NCBI GenBank assembly: GCA_025355115.1
Contig: JANXLO010000724.1
Coordinates: 1 to 9,105 of the forward strand
DNA from: Chthonomonadaceae bacterium
GTDB lineage: Bacteria; Armatimonadota; Chthonomonadetes; Chthonomonadales; Chthonomonadaceae
Length of the DNA stretch: 9,105 nt
Direction: 5' to 3'
The notes beneath the pieces are model-generated. The model saw only the letters and a list, made by a program, of their open reading frames with translations. It did not search any database and had not been told where the DNA came from. Below, in pieces: positions 1 through 6,275 of this stretch (positions are counted from its first letter, which is position 1; each line of letters opens with the position of its first letter). Both the position numbers and the translations under genes were made by a program.

Positions 1-418
1 GAACGAGCGAGCGCATTCGGGCGGTCACGGGCTCCGCGCCGAGATGCTCGATCACCATGTTCGTCGCGGTGTTGTCCGACACGATGGTCATCAGGACGCA
101 GAGATCGCGCAGCGACATCTCCAGTCCCGCCGTGAGGTGAGTCAGTACGCCCGAGCCGCCGACTTTCTCGCTGGCGGTCAAAGTCAGCTTCTCCTCCCAG
201 CGCAGCTCCCCTTCGCGCACGGCGAGCGCCGCGTGAACAAGGATCGGCAACTTGATTATGCTGGCTGTCTGACATTTGTGGTCGGTGCGATAGAGCAGCG
301 TCTCCTGAGTTTGAAGATCCTTGAAGGCAAAGCAGAGCAGGCCGCCGGTATGCGCCTCCATGCGCTGCGCGAAAGCGAGCGTGGGGGCATCGAGATTATG
401 GAGTGCGTTTTCGGACAC
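1..418 (-). CDS. Class A beta-lactamase-fold serine hydrolase, C-terminus beyond window
   Basis: The first 139 residues are visible and the gene continues past the left edge. Reading leftwards from GTG at 418, the chain shows TASIIKLPIL with the serine-acylation SxxK motif (S53-I-I-K56) and, about 60 residues later, SDNTATN with the SDN motif (S114-D115-N116). These match class A S70/K73 and S130/D131/N132 in order and approximate spacing. The family hydrolyses beta-lactams or acts as a related penicillin-binding-type hydrolase. The Glu of the omega loop and the KTG motif would lie outside the window, so true lactamase activity cannot be judged. The N-terminus (MSENALHNLD) is polar with no signal peptide, which is unusual for an enzyme expected in the periplasm. 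The GTG start is supported by AGGGGA at 425-430, six bases upstream. It overlaps the end of the upstream transferase gene by 23 bp, indicating the same operon. Confidence 0.85.
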   Translation of the reverse strand, partial: MSENALHNLDAPTLAFAQRMEAHTGGLLCFAFKDLQTQETLLYRTDHKCQTASIIKLPILVHAALAVREGELRWEEKLTLTASEKVGGSGVLTHLTAGLEMSLRDLCVLMTIVSDNTATNMVIEHLGAEPVTARMRSLV

Positions 419-1343
419 CAGGTTTCCCCTTTGCCGGCGACTTCGCCGCAGCTTTTTTTGCGGCTTTGCGGACGGGTTTTTTGCGCACCGGGGCGGCAGG
501 GACAGGAAGCGCGTCCATCTCCGGCAGCGCGGCTAGCTCCTCGCCTGCATCCAGGCGGCGGAGGAAATTGCGCACTAGCTCCACTTCTGAGGGTCGATCC
601 AGGTCCGTTGCGATCTCGGGGAAGCCGGACACGAACACGCGGGCCGGACCGTTGATGAGCTGGGAGACCCGGGATTCCAGCATCGGCAGATCGAGCAGCC
701 GGGGAGCCAGAGTCTGCGATGCGAAGAGCCGAAAGAGCATGTCCCATCCGAGTATGTTCGCGAGCCGCAGGGGGCTTTTGCGTGCGCGGTAGGCGTCCGA
801 GATGCGCTCCCGCTGGCTGATGAGAAACTGTGGGCGGGCGATCATCAAGTTGCCGCCGGTGAAGCGATCCTCTTTGAGCTTCAGCGCCGTCCGCTTCATG
901 CCGGGGAATCGGGCGTAGCAGCGCGAGACAGGTACGATGGGATAGATGAGGCTGGCGCCTGTCTGCCGGGCCTTCTCGACCGCTCCATTCACGAAGTCCG
1001 TGACGGCCTCTGCGGTGAGGAACGGGAGATCCGAGGTGCAGATGAGGATGAAGGGGGCGTCCTCATTCGCGATTGCACCGGAGAAGAGATTGGTGACGAA
1101 ATCACCCTTGTCCGGCAGGCGAGAGTAGTAGTCGCTGGGCGGCATTTTGCCGACGACGGTGATCGGGCCGCAGGGCTCGGAGTCCATAAGGGCTTCTACG
1201 ACGCGAAGCAGCAGTGGCCGGTCGCCAAACTCGATGAGCGCGCGGCTGGTCGCGCCCGTGGCGGCCTCCATCTCCACGCTGGCCTGCCCTCCCGCGAGCA
1301 CGACGACCGGAACGGAGGCGGAAACGGCGATGACGTCGCTCAT
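396..1343 (-). CDS. MobA-like nucleotidyltransferase with basic C-terminal tail
   Basis: The protein has 315 residues. The N-terminal part is a nucleotidyltransferase (GT-A/MobA-like) fold. It has VVVLAGG (residues 13-19), a sugar/NTP-binding loop ending in SRALIEFGDRPLLLRVVEAL (33-52), the metal-site segment CTSDLPFL (102-109), FTGGNLMI (161-168) and a late TDLDRP (246-251). These motifs fit enzymes that transfer an NMP from NTP to a phosphorylated acceptor; the acceptor here is not identifiable. The usual lysine of the loop is arginine (SRAL). Residues 286-315 form a tail made mostly of Lys, Arg, Ala and Pro, outside the catalytic fold. The ATG at 1343 shares ATGA with the ispE stop, and GGGAGGG at 1355-1361 lies 11 bases upstream, so translation is probably coupled. 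It is next to ispE but does not resemble IspD closely enough to be called that. Confidence 0.85.
   Translation of the reverse strand: MSDVIAVSASVPVVVLAGGQASVEMEAATGATSRALIEFGDRPLLLRVVEALMDSEPCGPITVVGKMPPSDYYSRLPDKGDFVTNLFSGAIANEDAPFILICTSDLPFLTAEAVTDFVNGAVEKARQTGASLIYPIVPVSRCYARFPGMKRTALKLKEDRFTGGNLMIARPQFLISQRERISDAYRARKSPLRLANILGWDMLFRLFASQTLAPRLLDLPMLESRVSQLINGPARVFVSGFPEIATDLDRPSEVELVRNFLRRLDAGEELAALPEMDALPVPAAPVRKKPVRKAAKKAAAKSPAKGKPGVRKRTP
425..430 (-). promoter_or_regulatory. Ribosome binding site (AGGGGA) for the serine hydrolase
   Basis: AGGGGA on the minus strand lies six bases before GTG 418. It sits inside the coding region of the preceding transferase gene and decides the GTG start. 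Confidence 0.6.
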
Positions 1344-2275
1344 GATAGTTCATTCCCTCCCAGGGGATCGGATTCTGCGCGCGACAGCGTCCTGGCTGTC
1401 GCGACATGCGGATAGCGTCCTGTAAAATGCGCGGCGATGCGCCGCGCGGCAGCTTCGTCGGGGGCCGTGCCGTAGAGCGCGGAGCCACTCCCGCACAGGT
1501 GTGCCGTGAGTGCGCCCGCCATTCTCAGCTCATCGTGCAGCCATGCGAGGCGGGGAAAGTGCATGAAGACCGGAAGCTCGAAGTCGTTGCTCGCAAAGGC
1601 GAGCATCCGTTCGTTGTCCTGCGTCCGCAGTGCTTCCTCCATCCGCTTCGTGGCGCGGTGGGAGGCGCGATCGACGACGGCATCCAACTGAGTGTACGCC
1701 CAGCCGGTGGAGACGCTCTCTTCAGGCTTGACCACGACAAGCCAGCAGGGCGGCATGTCCGGCAGGGCGGTGAGATTCTCGCCGCGCCCTCTGGCGGTCG
1801 CCGTGCCGCCCGTCAGAAAAAACGGCACATCCGAGCCGAGCGCGGCGGCGCATCGATGCAGCGTCTCGACGGATAGTTTCAGGCCGAACAGCGAGTTGAC
1901 GCTCAGCAGCGCGGCGGCGGCGTCGCTGCTCCCGCCGCCAAGTCCCGCCTGTGAGGGGATCCGCTTTTCAAGATGGATTGTCACGCCTGAATCGATGCCA
2001 ACACCTGCCTCCGAGGCCGCCTGAAAAGCGGATAGTGCGGCGCGATAGGCTAGATTCGTCTCGTCGGCTGGCACATCCGAGCCGTCGAGAGCCGCACATG
2101 TGAAGCCGATCCCCGGCTCCTCGCGCCGCGTCAACGTCAGCGTGTCGTGCAGCGATATGGCCTGCATGACGGAGGCGAGGCCGTGGTAGCCATCGGCGCG
2201 TCTGCTGAACACGTCAAGGGTCAAGTTGATCTTCGCGAAAGCGCGAACCTTCAGCGACGGCGGAGCAGTGAGCAT
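1340..2275 (-). CDS. ispE: 4-diphosphocytidyl-2-C-methyl-D-erythritol kinase
   Basis: This GHMP-family kinase phosphorylates the 2-hydroxyl of CDP-methylerythritol using ATP in the cytoplasmic MEP route to isoprenoids. The chosen start gives 311 residues, normal for IspE. The family signatures are in order: VRAFAKINLTLDVFSRRADGYH (10-31) with the substrate-contacting Lys15, the GHMP ATP loop PSQAGLGGGSSDAAAAL (107-123), LGSDVPFF (146-153) with the expected catalytic Asp149, and the C-terminal LCGSGSALYG motif (260-269). The open frame extends upstream to 2458. That extension has no family similarity and overlaps the preceding gene, so ATG 2275 just before the conserved first strand is preferred. 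No clear ribosome binding site precedes it. It follows the secreted-protein gene by 91 bp and overlaps the next gene by four bases (ATGA). Confidence 0.95.
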   Translation of the reverse strand: MLTAPPSLKVRAFAKINLTLDVFSRRADGYHGLASVMQAISLHDTLTLTRREEPGIGFTCAALDGSDVPADETNLAYRAALSAFQAASEAGVGIDSGVTIHLEKRIPSQAGLGGGSSDAAAALLSVNSLFGLKLSVETLHRCAAALGSDVPFFLTGGTATARGRGENLTALPDMPPCWLVVVKPEESVSTGWAYTQLDAVVDRASHRATKRMEEALRTQDNERMLAFASNDFELPVFMHFPRLAWLHDELRMAGALTAHLCGSGSALYGTAPDEAAARRIAAHFTGRYPHVATARTLSRAESDPLGGNELS

Positions 2276-2366
2276 GGAATAGGTTGGGCTTTCAATCGGT
2301 TGCCGTGAATGTCGTCGCACCGGCTTGGGCTGACACTCTGCGCGGCTGGTCGGTCGATGCAGGCCC

Positions 2367-3737
2367 TCAGGGAAGGGCGAAGCGCAAGGCATCACGCACT
2401 GTGCCGCTTGGTGCAAAGGCGAATATGCGGAACGGGATTTCGATGCTGGCTCCGGCAAGGATAAGGTCGCCGCGCTCTAAGGAAGTCCAGGCTCCGCCGA
2501 GGAGCGGCGCAAGATGCGGCTCGCCTGTCGGAACAGGCTCGGGTGACCAGCCCTCGAGCGGTGGGCGGGAGGGCCAGGCGAGGCCGAAGGTCACCCCGCC
2601 CCGATGCGCGGCGGCAAGGCGCGGTGCTTCAGTGCCGAGTGGATCTTCGTCGGGCGGGAGGGCCATTGCCCTGCCATCGGAGCGTCCGAGTCCTCCGCCG
2701 GCTGGCTCGGAGTTCACTAGCAGCCGGGTCAGGCGCACACCGTAAAGACGGGCGTTTTGCCGCGCGGTGAGGCGGATTTTGCCCTCAATGACACCTGTGT
2801 CTCGCCGCACGATGGCGCTCCACTCAGCCTCCCAGAGGCTGCCCGCCGACCCGCCGATCGTCAGGCTCCCCTCGTCGCGGCCCGAGCGTACGGAGGCGTT
2901 GCGCCAGTTGAAGCGCTGCTGCCAGGGCTGCTGCCCGTCCTCGCAGGAGAGGACTTCGATGAGCGGGTTCCCGGTTGCTAGGATACGCCACTCCACTCCA
3001 TCCTTGGCGGCGAGCGATAGCACGGGTTCGGCCCCGTTCGCCCGGCGCAGGTGCAGGGAGACGCGATCATTGGCGAGCCAGACTTCGCCGGGATGCGCCA
3101 GGCCGGATATGCCAGCGGCGGTCCCTGCCCGAATGCTGCCCAGCGCGGGCGGGGCGGCGAAATGAGGTATTGACGCCAGAGCAGCGCGGGGAATGCCTGG
3201 GACAGAGTTAGTTTGAGAGCTGGACGCGGGAATAGTGGCACCCGCTGTGGCCCCGCTGCCAGTCGTCGCTCTCGCGCTTTGCAGCATGACTGCCGTCAGC
3301 AGCGTTCCCTGGAGGCTTCCCGACGCCAGTCGCCACCGAAAGGCGGTCGCCTGGTTAGGAGCCAGTTCGGGCACGAGCGGCTTGATCTCACCGGAGGTGT
3401 AGTCCAGACCGACAAGCGGGTAGCAGTAGAGGCGCACCGCATTAGCGGGCAGAGCAGCTCCGCCGACATTGCGCAGCACGCAGAGCACGGAAACCTCGTC
3501 GCGCCCCACCGCAAAGCCCCGTTCCGCTCCAAAAAACTCCACCCGCAGCTCCGGGCGCAACGCGGCCTTCACAGCAGCGGGAGGGCTCTGCTCGGCCTTC
3601 TCCGGCAGGCGTCCCTGCGCGTGCAATGAAATAGGCAATCCGGCCAGCATAACGGCCACCAGAAGCGGCCGCTGCTCGCGGCGCGGTCGGAGGCGCGGGC
3701 CAAAGTTTATGCTGTATCGGTCGCGGACAAAGGTCAA
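2367..3737 (-). CDS. Secreted protein of unknown function with beta-rich domains
   Basis: I do not recognise this family. From TTG at 3737 the product has 456 residues. A basic N-region (RLRPRREQRP) is followed by a hydrophobic stretch LLVAVMLAGL (about 25-34) and a likely signal peptidase site after LHA (40/41), so the protein is probably exported. Residues about 62-145 look like an immunoglobulin-type beta-sandwich of the CARDB/NEW3 kind (alternating hydrophobic strands, RNVGGAALPAN, PELAPNQATAFRW). A Ser/Thr/Ala/Gly-rich linker follows (about 155-185), then a second beta-rich domain (about 215-440). No catalytic motif is seen. The start is uncertain. The frame is open to GTG 3875, with GTG also at 3752 and 3746, but only TTG 3737 has a good ribosome binding site (AGGTG at 3744-3748, six bases away). 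A TATACT at 3827-3832 would lie inside the longest version. The gene is likely first in the leftward operon leading into ispE. Confidence 0.7.
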   Translation of the reverse strand: MTFVRDRYSINFGPRLRPRREQRPLLVAVMLAGLPISLHAQGRLPEKAEQSPPAAVKAALRPELRVEFFGAERGFAVGRDEVSVLCVLRNVGGAALPANAVRLYCYPLVGLDYTSGEIKPLVPELAPNQATAFRWRLASGSLQGTLLTAVMLQSARATTGSGATAGATIPASSSQTNSVPGIPRAALASIPHFAAPPALGSIRAGTAAGISGLAHPGEVWLANDRVSLHLRRANGAEPVLSLAAKDGVEWRILATGNPLIEVLSCEDGQQPWQQRFNWRNASVRSGRDEGSLTIGGSAGSLWEAEWSAIVRRDTGVIEGKIRLTARQNARLYGVRLTRLLVNSEPAGGGLGRSDGRAMALPPDEDPLGTEAPRLAAAHRGGVTFGLAWPSRPPLEGWSPEPVPTGEPHLAPLLGGAWTSLERGDLILAGASIEIPFRIFAFAPSGTVRDALRFALP

Positions 3738-3743
3738 GGGAAG

Positions 3744-3748
3744 CACCT
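3744..3748 (-). promoter_or_regulatory. Ribosome binding site (AGGTG) deciding a TTG start
   Basis: AGGTG on the minus strand lies six bases before TTG 3737. The competing GTG codons at 3752 and 3875 have no comparable motif, so this site is the main reason for choosing the short form of the secreted protein. Confidence 0.4.
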
Positions 3749-3826
3749 GCACAAGGGAGAGATTTTGCGGACGGCGACGCACCGGAGCCAAGCCGCAGCG
3801 ACTCGCGACGGGCCACACTGAACTAC

Positions 3827-3832
3827 AGTATA
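3827..3832 (-). promoter_or_regulatory. Possible -10 element (TATACT) for the leftward operon
   Basis: TATACT read on the minus strand lies about 80 bases before the preferred TTG start of the secreted protein. It is one of few AT-rich hexamers in a GC-rich stretch. No convincing -35 hexamer is seen 16-18 bases upstream (the sequence there is CGCGGA-like), so the assignment is tentative. Confidence 0.3.
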
Positions 3833-3927
3833 CCGCCCCGCCCCCCGAATCCGCGCCGACGCTCTGATTTCCCACGTTCGATCAGAGCAGGCAGAAGGGC
3901 GGCGGATGGTCGCGAAATACGTCGCTG

Positions 3928-3956
3928 TTGCCAACGGGCCGACGCTGTGTTATACT
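3928..3956 (+). promoter_or_regulatory. Sigma-70 type promoter for the NTPase/cyclase-TIR operon
   Basis: TTGCCA at 3928-3933 (-35), a spacer of exactly 17 bp, and TATACT at 3951-3956 (-10) give a near-consensus housekeeping promoter. Transcription would start near 3962, leaving a leader of about 140 bases before GTG 4104. It is the best promoter in the window and suggests substantial basal transcription. Confidence 0.75.
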
Positions 3957-3978
3957 TGCAGCGGACTATTTGCTGAAA

Positions 3979-4016
3979 CGCCCTGACGTCGAAAGCCCTG
4001 GAATTTCAGTCAGGCG
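3979..4016 (+). promoter_or_regulatory. Stem-loop in the leader of the NTPase/cyclase-TIR operon
   Basis: CGCCCTGAC (3979-3987) pairs with GTCAGGCG (4009-4016) through eight base pairs with one bulged C. Inside it GAAA (3991-3994) pairs with TTTC (4004-4007) around a nine-base loop. A competing pairing is possible between CTGAAA (3973-3978) and TTTCAG (4004-4009). The structure begins about 17 bases after the predicted transcription start and has no following T-run, so it is not a simple terminator. It could be an RNA control element or an operator. Confidence 0.4.
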
Positions 4017-4090
4017 CAATCAACCTCTGGCCGCATACTGCCATTGACGAGCCCATCGCGTCAAGTCCCACTCTTCTGCACACATCCCCT

Positions 4091-4094
4091 GGAG
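4091..4094 (+). promoter_or_regulatory. Ribosome binding site (GGAG) deciding a GTG start
   Basis: GGAG lies nine bases before GTG 4104. The alternative TTG at 4044 has no such motif. GTG 4104 places the start shortly before the conserved beginning of the AAA-like domain. Confidence 0.45.
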
Positions 4095-4103
4095 CCTGCC
4101 GCC

Positions 4104-6275
4104 GTGAGCGAATTCGCGAAGAGCCCTGAAAAACCTTTCTACGTCACGGGCGGAACCCTGCCGCCGGACGCACCTTCCTACGTCGAGAGGCAGGCGGATC
4201 GCGACCTCCACGAAACCCGGCTCGCGGGAGAGACCTGCTACGTCCTCAACTCCAGGCAGATGGGCAAGTCGAGCCTGTGCGTCCGAGCCCTCCAGAGGCT
4301 CAAGCGTGAGGGCCGCCGCACCGCCTTCCTCGACCTGACCAAGTTCGGGGGCCGAAACCTGACCGCCGAGCAGTGGTACGCCGCTCTCCTCTCCGAGGCG
4401 GGCAGGGAGCTTGGCCTGCGCCAGGAGTTCCTGGCTCACTGGAAAGAGCATGTTGATCTGCCCCCCGTGCAGCGCCTCTTCGGAGCCCTCGTCGAGGTCG
4501 GGCTCGAGGCGGACGCCTCCCCCATCGTCGTCTTCATCGACGAGATCGACGTCACCCTCGGCATGCCCTTCTCCACCGACGAGTTCTTCGCTGCCATCCG
4601 GCAGTGCTACGTGGGCCGCGCCGCCGAGGATCGCCTGAAGCGGATCTCCTTCTGCCTGCTCGGAACCGCCTCGCCTGCCGACCTCATCCAGGACACGCGG
4701 GTCTCGCCCTTCAACGTCGGCAGGCGCATCGAGCTGCGGGACTTCACGGAGGCGGAGGCGTCTCCGCTCTCGGCCGGGCTTGGCGGGAGCGGCCCGCTGC
4801 TCGCCCGCGTGCTCCACTGGACGGGCGGGCATCCCTACCTGACCCAGCGACTCTGCCGCGCGGCGCAGGAGAGGGGGGCGCGGACGGCGGGCGAGGTGGA
4901 CAGCCTGTGCTCCGCGCTGTTTCTGACGCATTCCGCGCGCGAGAGCGACGACAATCTGGCCTTTGTCCGCAACCGGCTTCTGAAGAGCGAGGCCGATCTT
5001 GCCGCCCTCCTCGATCTCTACCGTCAGCTGCGGGAGGGGAGGCGCGTTCAAGACGACGAGACGAACCCGCTCTGCTCGATCCTGAGGCTGTCGGGAGTGG
5101 CGAAGATGGAGCAGGGCTTGCTTTCCGTCCGGAACCGCATCTACGCGCATGTCTTCGATGGGGCGTGGGTGGAGTCGCATCTGCCGGATGCGGAGCTGCA
5201 GCGGCAGAGAGCGGCCTATCGGCGTGGCGCGCGTCGAACCCTCGCCATCGCGGGCGCGGTAGTCGCATTGGTAGGCGCCTTCGCCATCGTCGCCCTCTCC
5301 CAAAAGCTCCAGTCCGACGCGAACGCTGTCCTCGCCCGCAAAAACGCCTCACTTGCCACCGCAAAGGCAAAGGAGGCGGACGGCGAACGCCAAAAGGCGT
5401 CTGCCAGCGCCAGGCTCGCATCTCAGAATGCGGCGGAGGCGAACGCGCAGCGCAATTCAGCCGTCGCAAAGTCAAAGGAAGCTGCCGATGCCCTGACCGA
5501 ATCAGTGAAGCAAAAAAATCTCGCCAATCAAAGCCTGATCGCCGCCAAATCAGCGAAACAGGACGCCTTGATGCAGGCCGCCTCTGCACGGACGGAAAAG
5601 CAGCGCGCTGACAAACGAGCCGATGACGCTGAGCATATTTCCTACAATGCCAACATGCTGCTGATCCCAGCCGCTTACGAGCTAAGCGATTTTGCGCGAA
5701 TCAGCGAGCTTCTGGGGGATTCAAAAACCCGCAGGTTTCGAGGCTTTGAGTGGGGCTATTGGAATCGCCTTTGCCACCTGGATTTGATGACTTTCAAGGG
5801 GCATACGAATTGGGTCATGTCGGTCGCCTTCTCCTCGGACGGCAGGCGGATCGCGACAGGGAGCGCGGACCTTACTGCGAAGGTGTGGGACGCTGAGACG
5901 GGCCGTGAGACACTCACGCTCAAGGGGCATACGGATGCAGTCGCTTCGGTCGCCTTCTCCTCGGACGGCAGGCGGATCGCGACGGGAAGCGATGACAATA
6001 CGGCGAAGGTGTGGGAAGCGGGGACGGGCCGTGAGACCCTCACGCTCAAGGAGCATACGAATGCAGTCACGTCGGTCGCGTTCTCCTCGGACGGCAGGCG
6101 GATCGCGACAGGGAGCTGGGGCAACACAGCCATCATTTGGCTCTCCGATTCTGATCCTGAACAGCCGCGCATGAACGCTCATGAACCGTACGCACGGCAT
6201 TTTGCATCATTACGTCCAAGCCACAAGACTGCTTCCGGCAAGCAACTGCATCCTTCAGGAGCCAAACATGAGTGA
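4104..6275 (+). CDS. AAA-like (AAA_35 type) NTPase with TM helix, coiled coil and WD40 repeats
   Basis: From GTG 4104 the product has 723 residues. Residues about 10-300 form an AAA-like ATPase resembling Pfam AAA_35. It opens with FYVTGGTLPPDAPSYVERQAD, has a phosphate-binding loop SRQMGKSSL (50-58), Walker B VVFIDEID (142-149), and SPFNVGRRIEL (201-211), a motif shared with the downstream protein. A single hydrophobic helix TLAIAGAVVALVGAFAIVAL (379-398) should anchor it in the membrane. An Ala/Lys/Gln-rich coiled coil follows (about 400-512), then a linker RRFRGFEWGYWNRLCH (543-558) of the kind seen before propellers in multidomain bacterial signalling proteins. Three WD40 repeats (about 563-680) and a 40-residue tail of no recognisable character complete it. 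Three blades are too few for a normal seven-blade propeller. It likely senses a protein partner and uses ATP-dependent assembly. It overlaps the cyclase-TIR gene by 8 bp. The frame also opens from TTG 4044 (743 residues). Confidence 0.88.
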   Translation: MSEFAKSPEKPFYVTGGTLPPDAPSYVERQADRDLHETRLAGETCYVLNSRQMGKSSLCVRALQRLKREGRRTAFLDLTKFGGRNLTAEQWYAALLSEAGRELGLRQEFLAHWKEHVDLPPVQRLFGALVEVGLEADASPIVVFIDEIDVTLGMPFSTDEFFAAIRQCYVGRAAEDRLKRISFCLLGTASPADLIQDTRVSPFNVGRRIELRDFTEAEASPLSAGLGGSGPLLARVLHWTGGHPYLTQRLCRAAQERGARTAGEVDSLCSALFLTHSARESDDNLAFVRNRLLKSEADLAALLDLYRQLREGRRVQDDETNPLCSILRLSGVAKMEQGLLSVRNRIYAHVFDGAWVESHLPDAELQRQRAAYRRGARRTLAIAGAVVALVGAFAIVALSQKLQSDANAVLARKNASLATAKAKEADGERQKASASARLASQNAAEANAQRNSAVAKSKEAADALTESVKQKNLANQSLIAAKSAKQDALMQAASARTEKQRADKRADDAEHISYNANMLLIPAAYELSDFARISELLGDSKTRRFRGFEWGYWNRLCHLDLMTFKGHTNWVMSVAFSSDGRRIATGSADLTAKVWDAETGRETLTLKGHTDAVASVAFSSDGRRIATGSDDNTAKVWEAGTGRETLTLKEHTNAVTSVAFSSDGRRIATGSWGNTAIIWLSDSDPEQPRMNAHEPYARHFASLRPSHKTASGKQLHPSGAKHE
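5796..6150 (+). repeat. Three tandem WD40-encoding repeats with a 126-bp period
   Basis: Units begin at 5796, 5922 and 6048, each with AAGG(G/A)GCATACG, and the period is exactly 126 bp (42 codons). A 29-base core at 5829-5857, 5955-5983 and 6081-6109 is identical in all three. Units 1 and 2 stay close along their whole length. Unit 3 follows them for about 70 bases and then diverges before the last strand. Each unit encodes GHT/EHT, SVAFSSDGRRIATGS and a VW/IW strand. DNA-level identity this high points to recent expansion or contraction by slippage or recombination. Confidence 0.9.
6256..6261 (+). promoter_or_regulatory. Ribosome binding site (CAGGAG) for the cyclase-TIR gene
   Basis: CAGGAG lies six bases before ATG 6268, inside the 3' end of the NTPase-WD40 gene. 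It fixes the start of the downstream gene at 6268 rather than at the in-frame ATG 6181. Confidence 0.75.

Larger units (their letters stand above)
3738..4103. other. Divergent intergenic region between two operons
   Basis: These 366 bp separate the leftward secreted-protein/ispE operon from the rightward NTPase/cyclase operon. The region holds a tentative leftward -10 (3827-3832), a C-rich tract around 3836-3846, a strong rightward promoter (3928-3956) and a stem-loop in the rightward leader (3979-4016). Part of it is open in the frames of the two flanking genes (upstream to 3875 leftwards, and from TTG 4044 rightwards). I judge these to be over-extensions. Confidence 0.6.

Noticed and set aside
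396..1343. IspD as identity of the nucleotidyltransferase beside ispE
   Set aside because: The loop and later motifs (FTGG, TDLDRP) and the basic tail fit MobA-like proteins better, and the IspD-specific motifs are not seen.
2276..2458. N-terminal extension of ispE to 2458
   Set aside because: The extra 61 residues have no similarity to IspE and overlap the end of the upstream gene by about 90 bp in another frame.
4248..4282. Missing first glycine in the Walker A of the WD40 protein (SRQMGKSS)
   Set aside because: As I recall, this form of the loop is usual in AAA_35-type proteins, and GKSS and IDEID are intact, so it is not evidence of inactivation.
4020..5303. Long open frame on the minus strand (427 codons) opposite the NTPase-WD40 gene
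   Set aside because: Its translation is Arg/Gly/Glu-rich with no domain. It is a shadow of the GC-rich plus-strand gene, whose Walker and WD40 motifs are clear.
5796..6150. Tandem repeats as a CRISPR array
   Set aside because: The period is 126 bp, the spacers are also similar to each other, and the units encode WD40 blades in frame.
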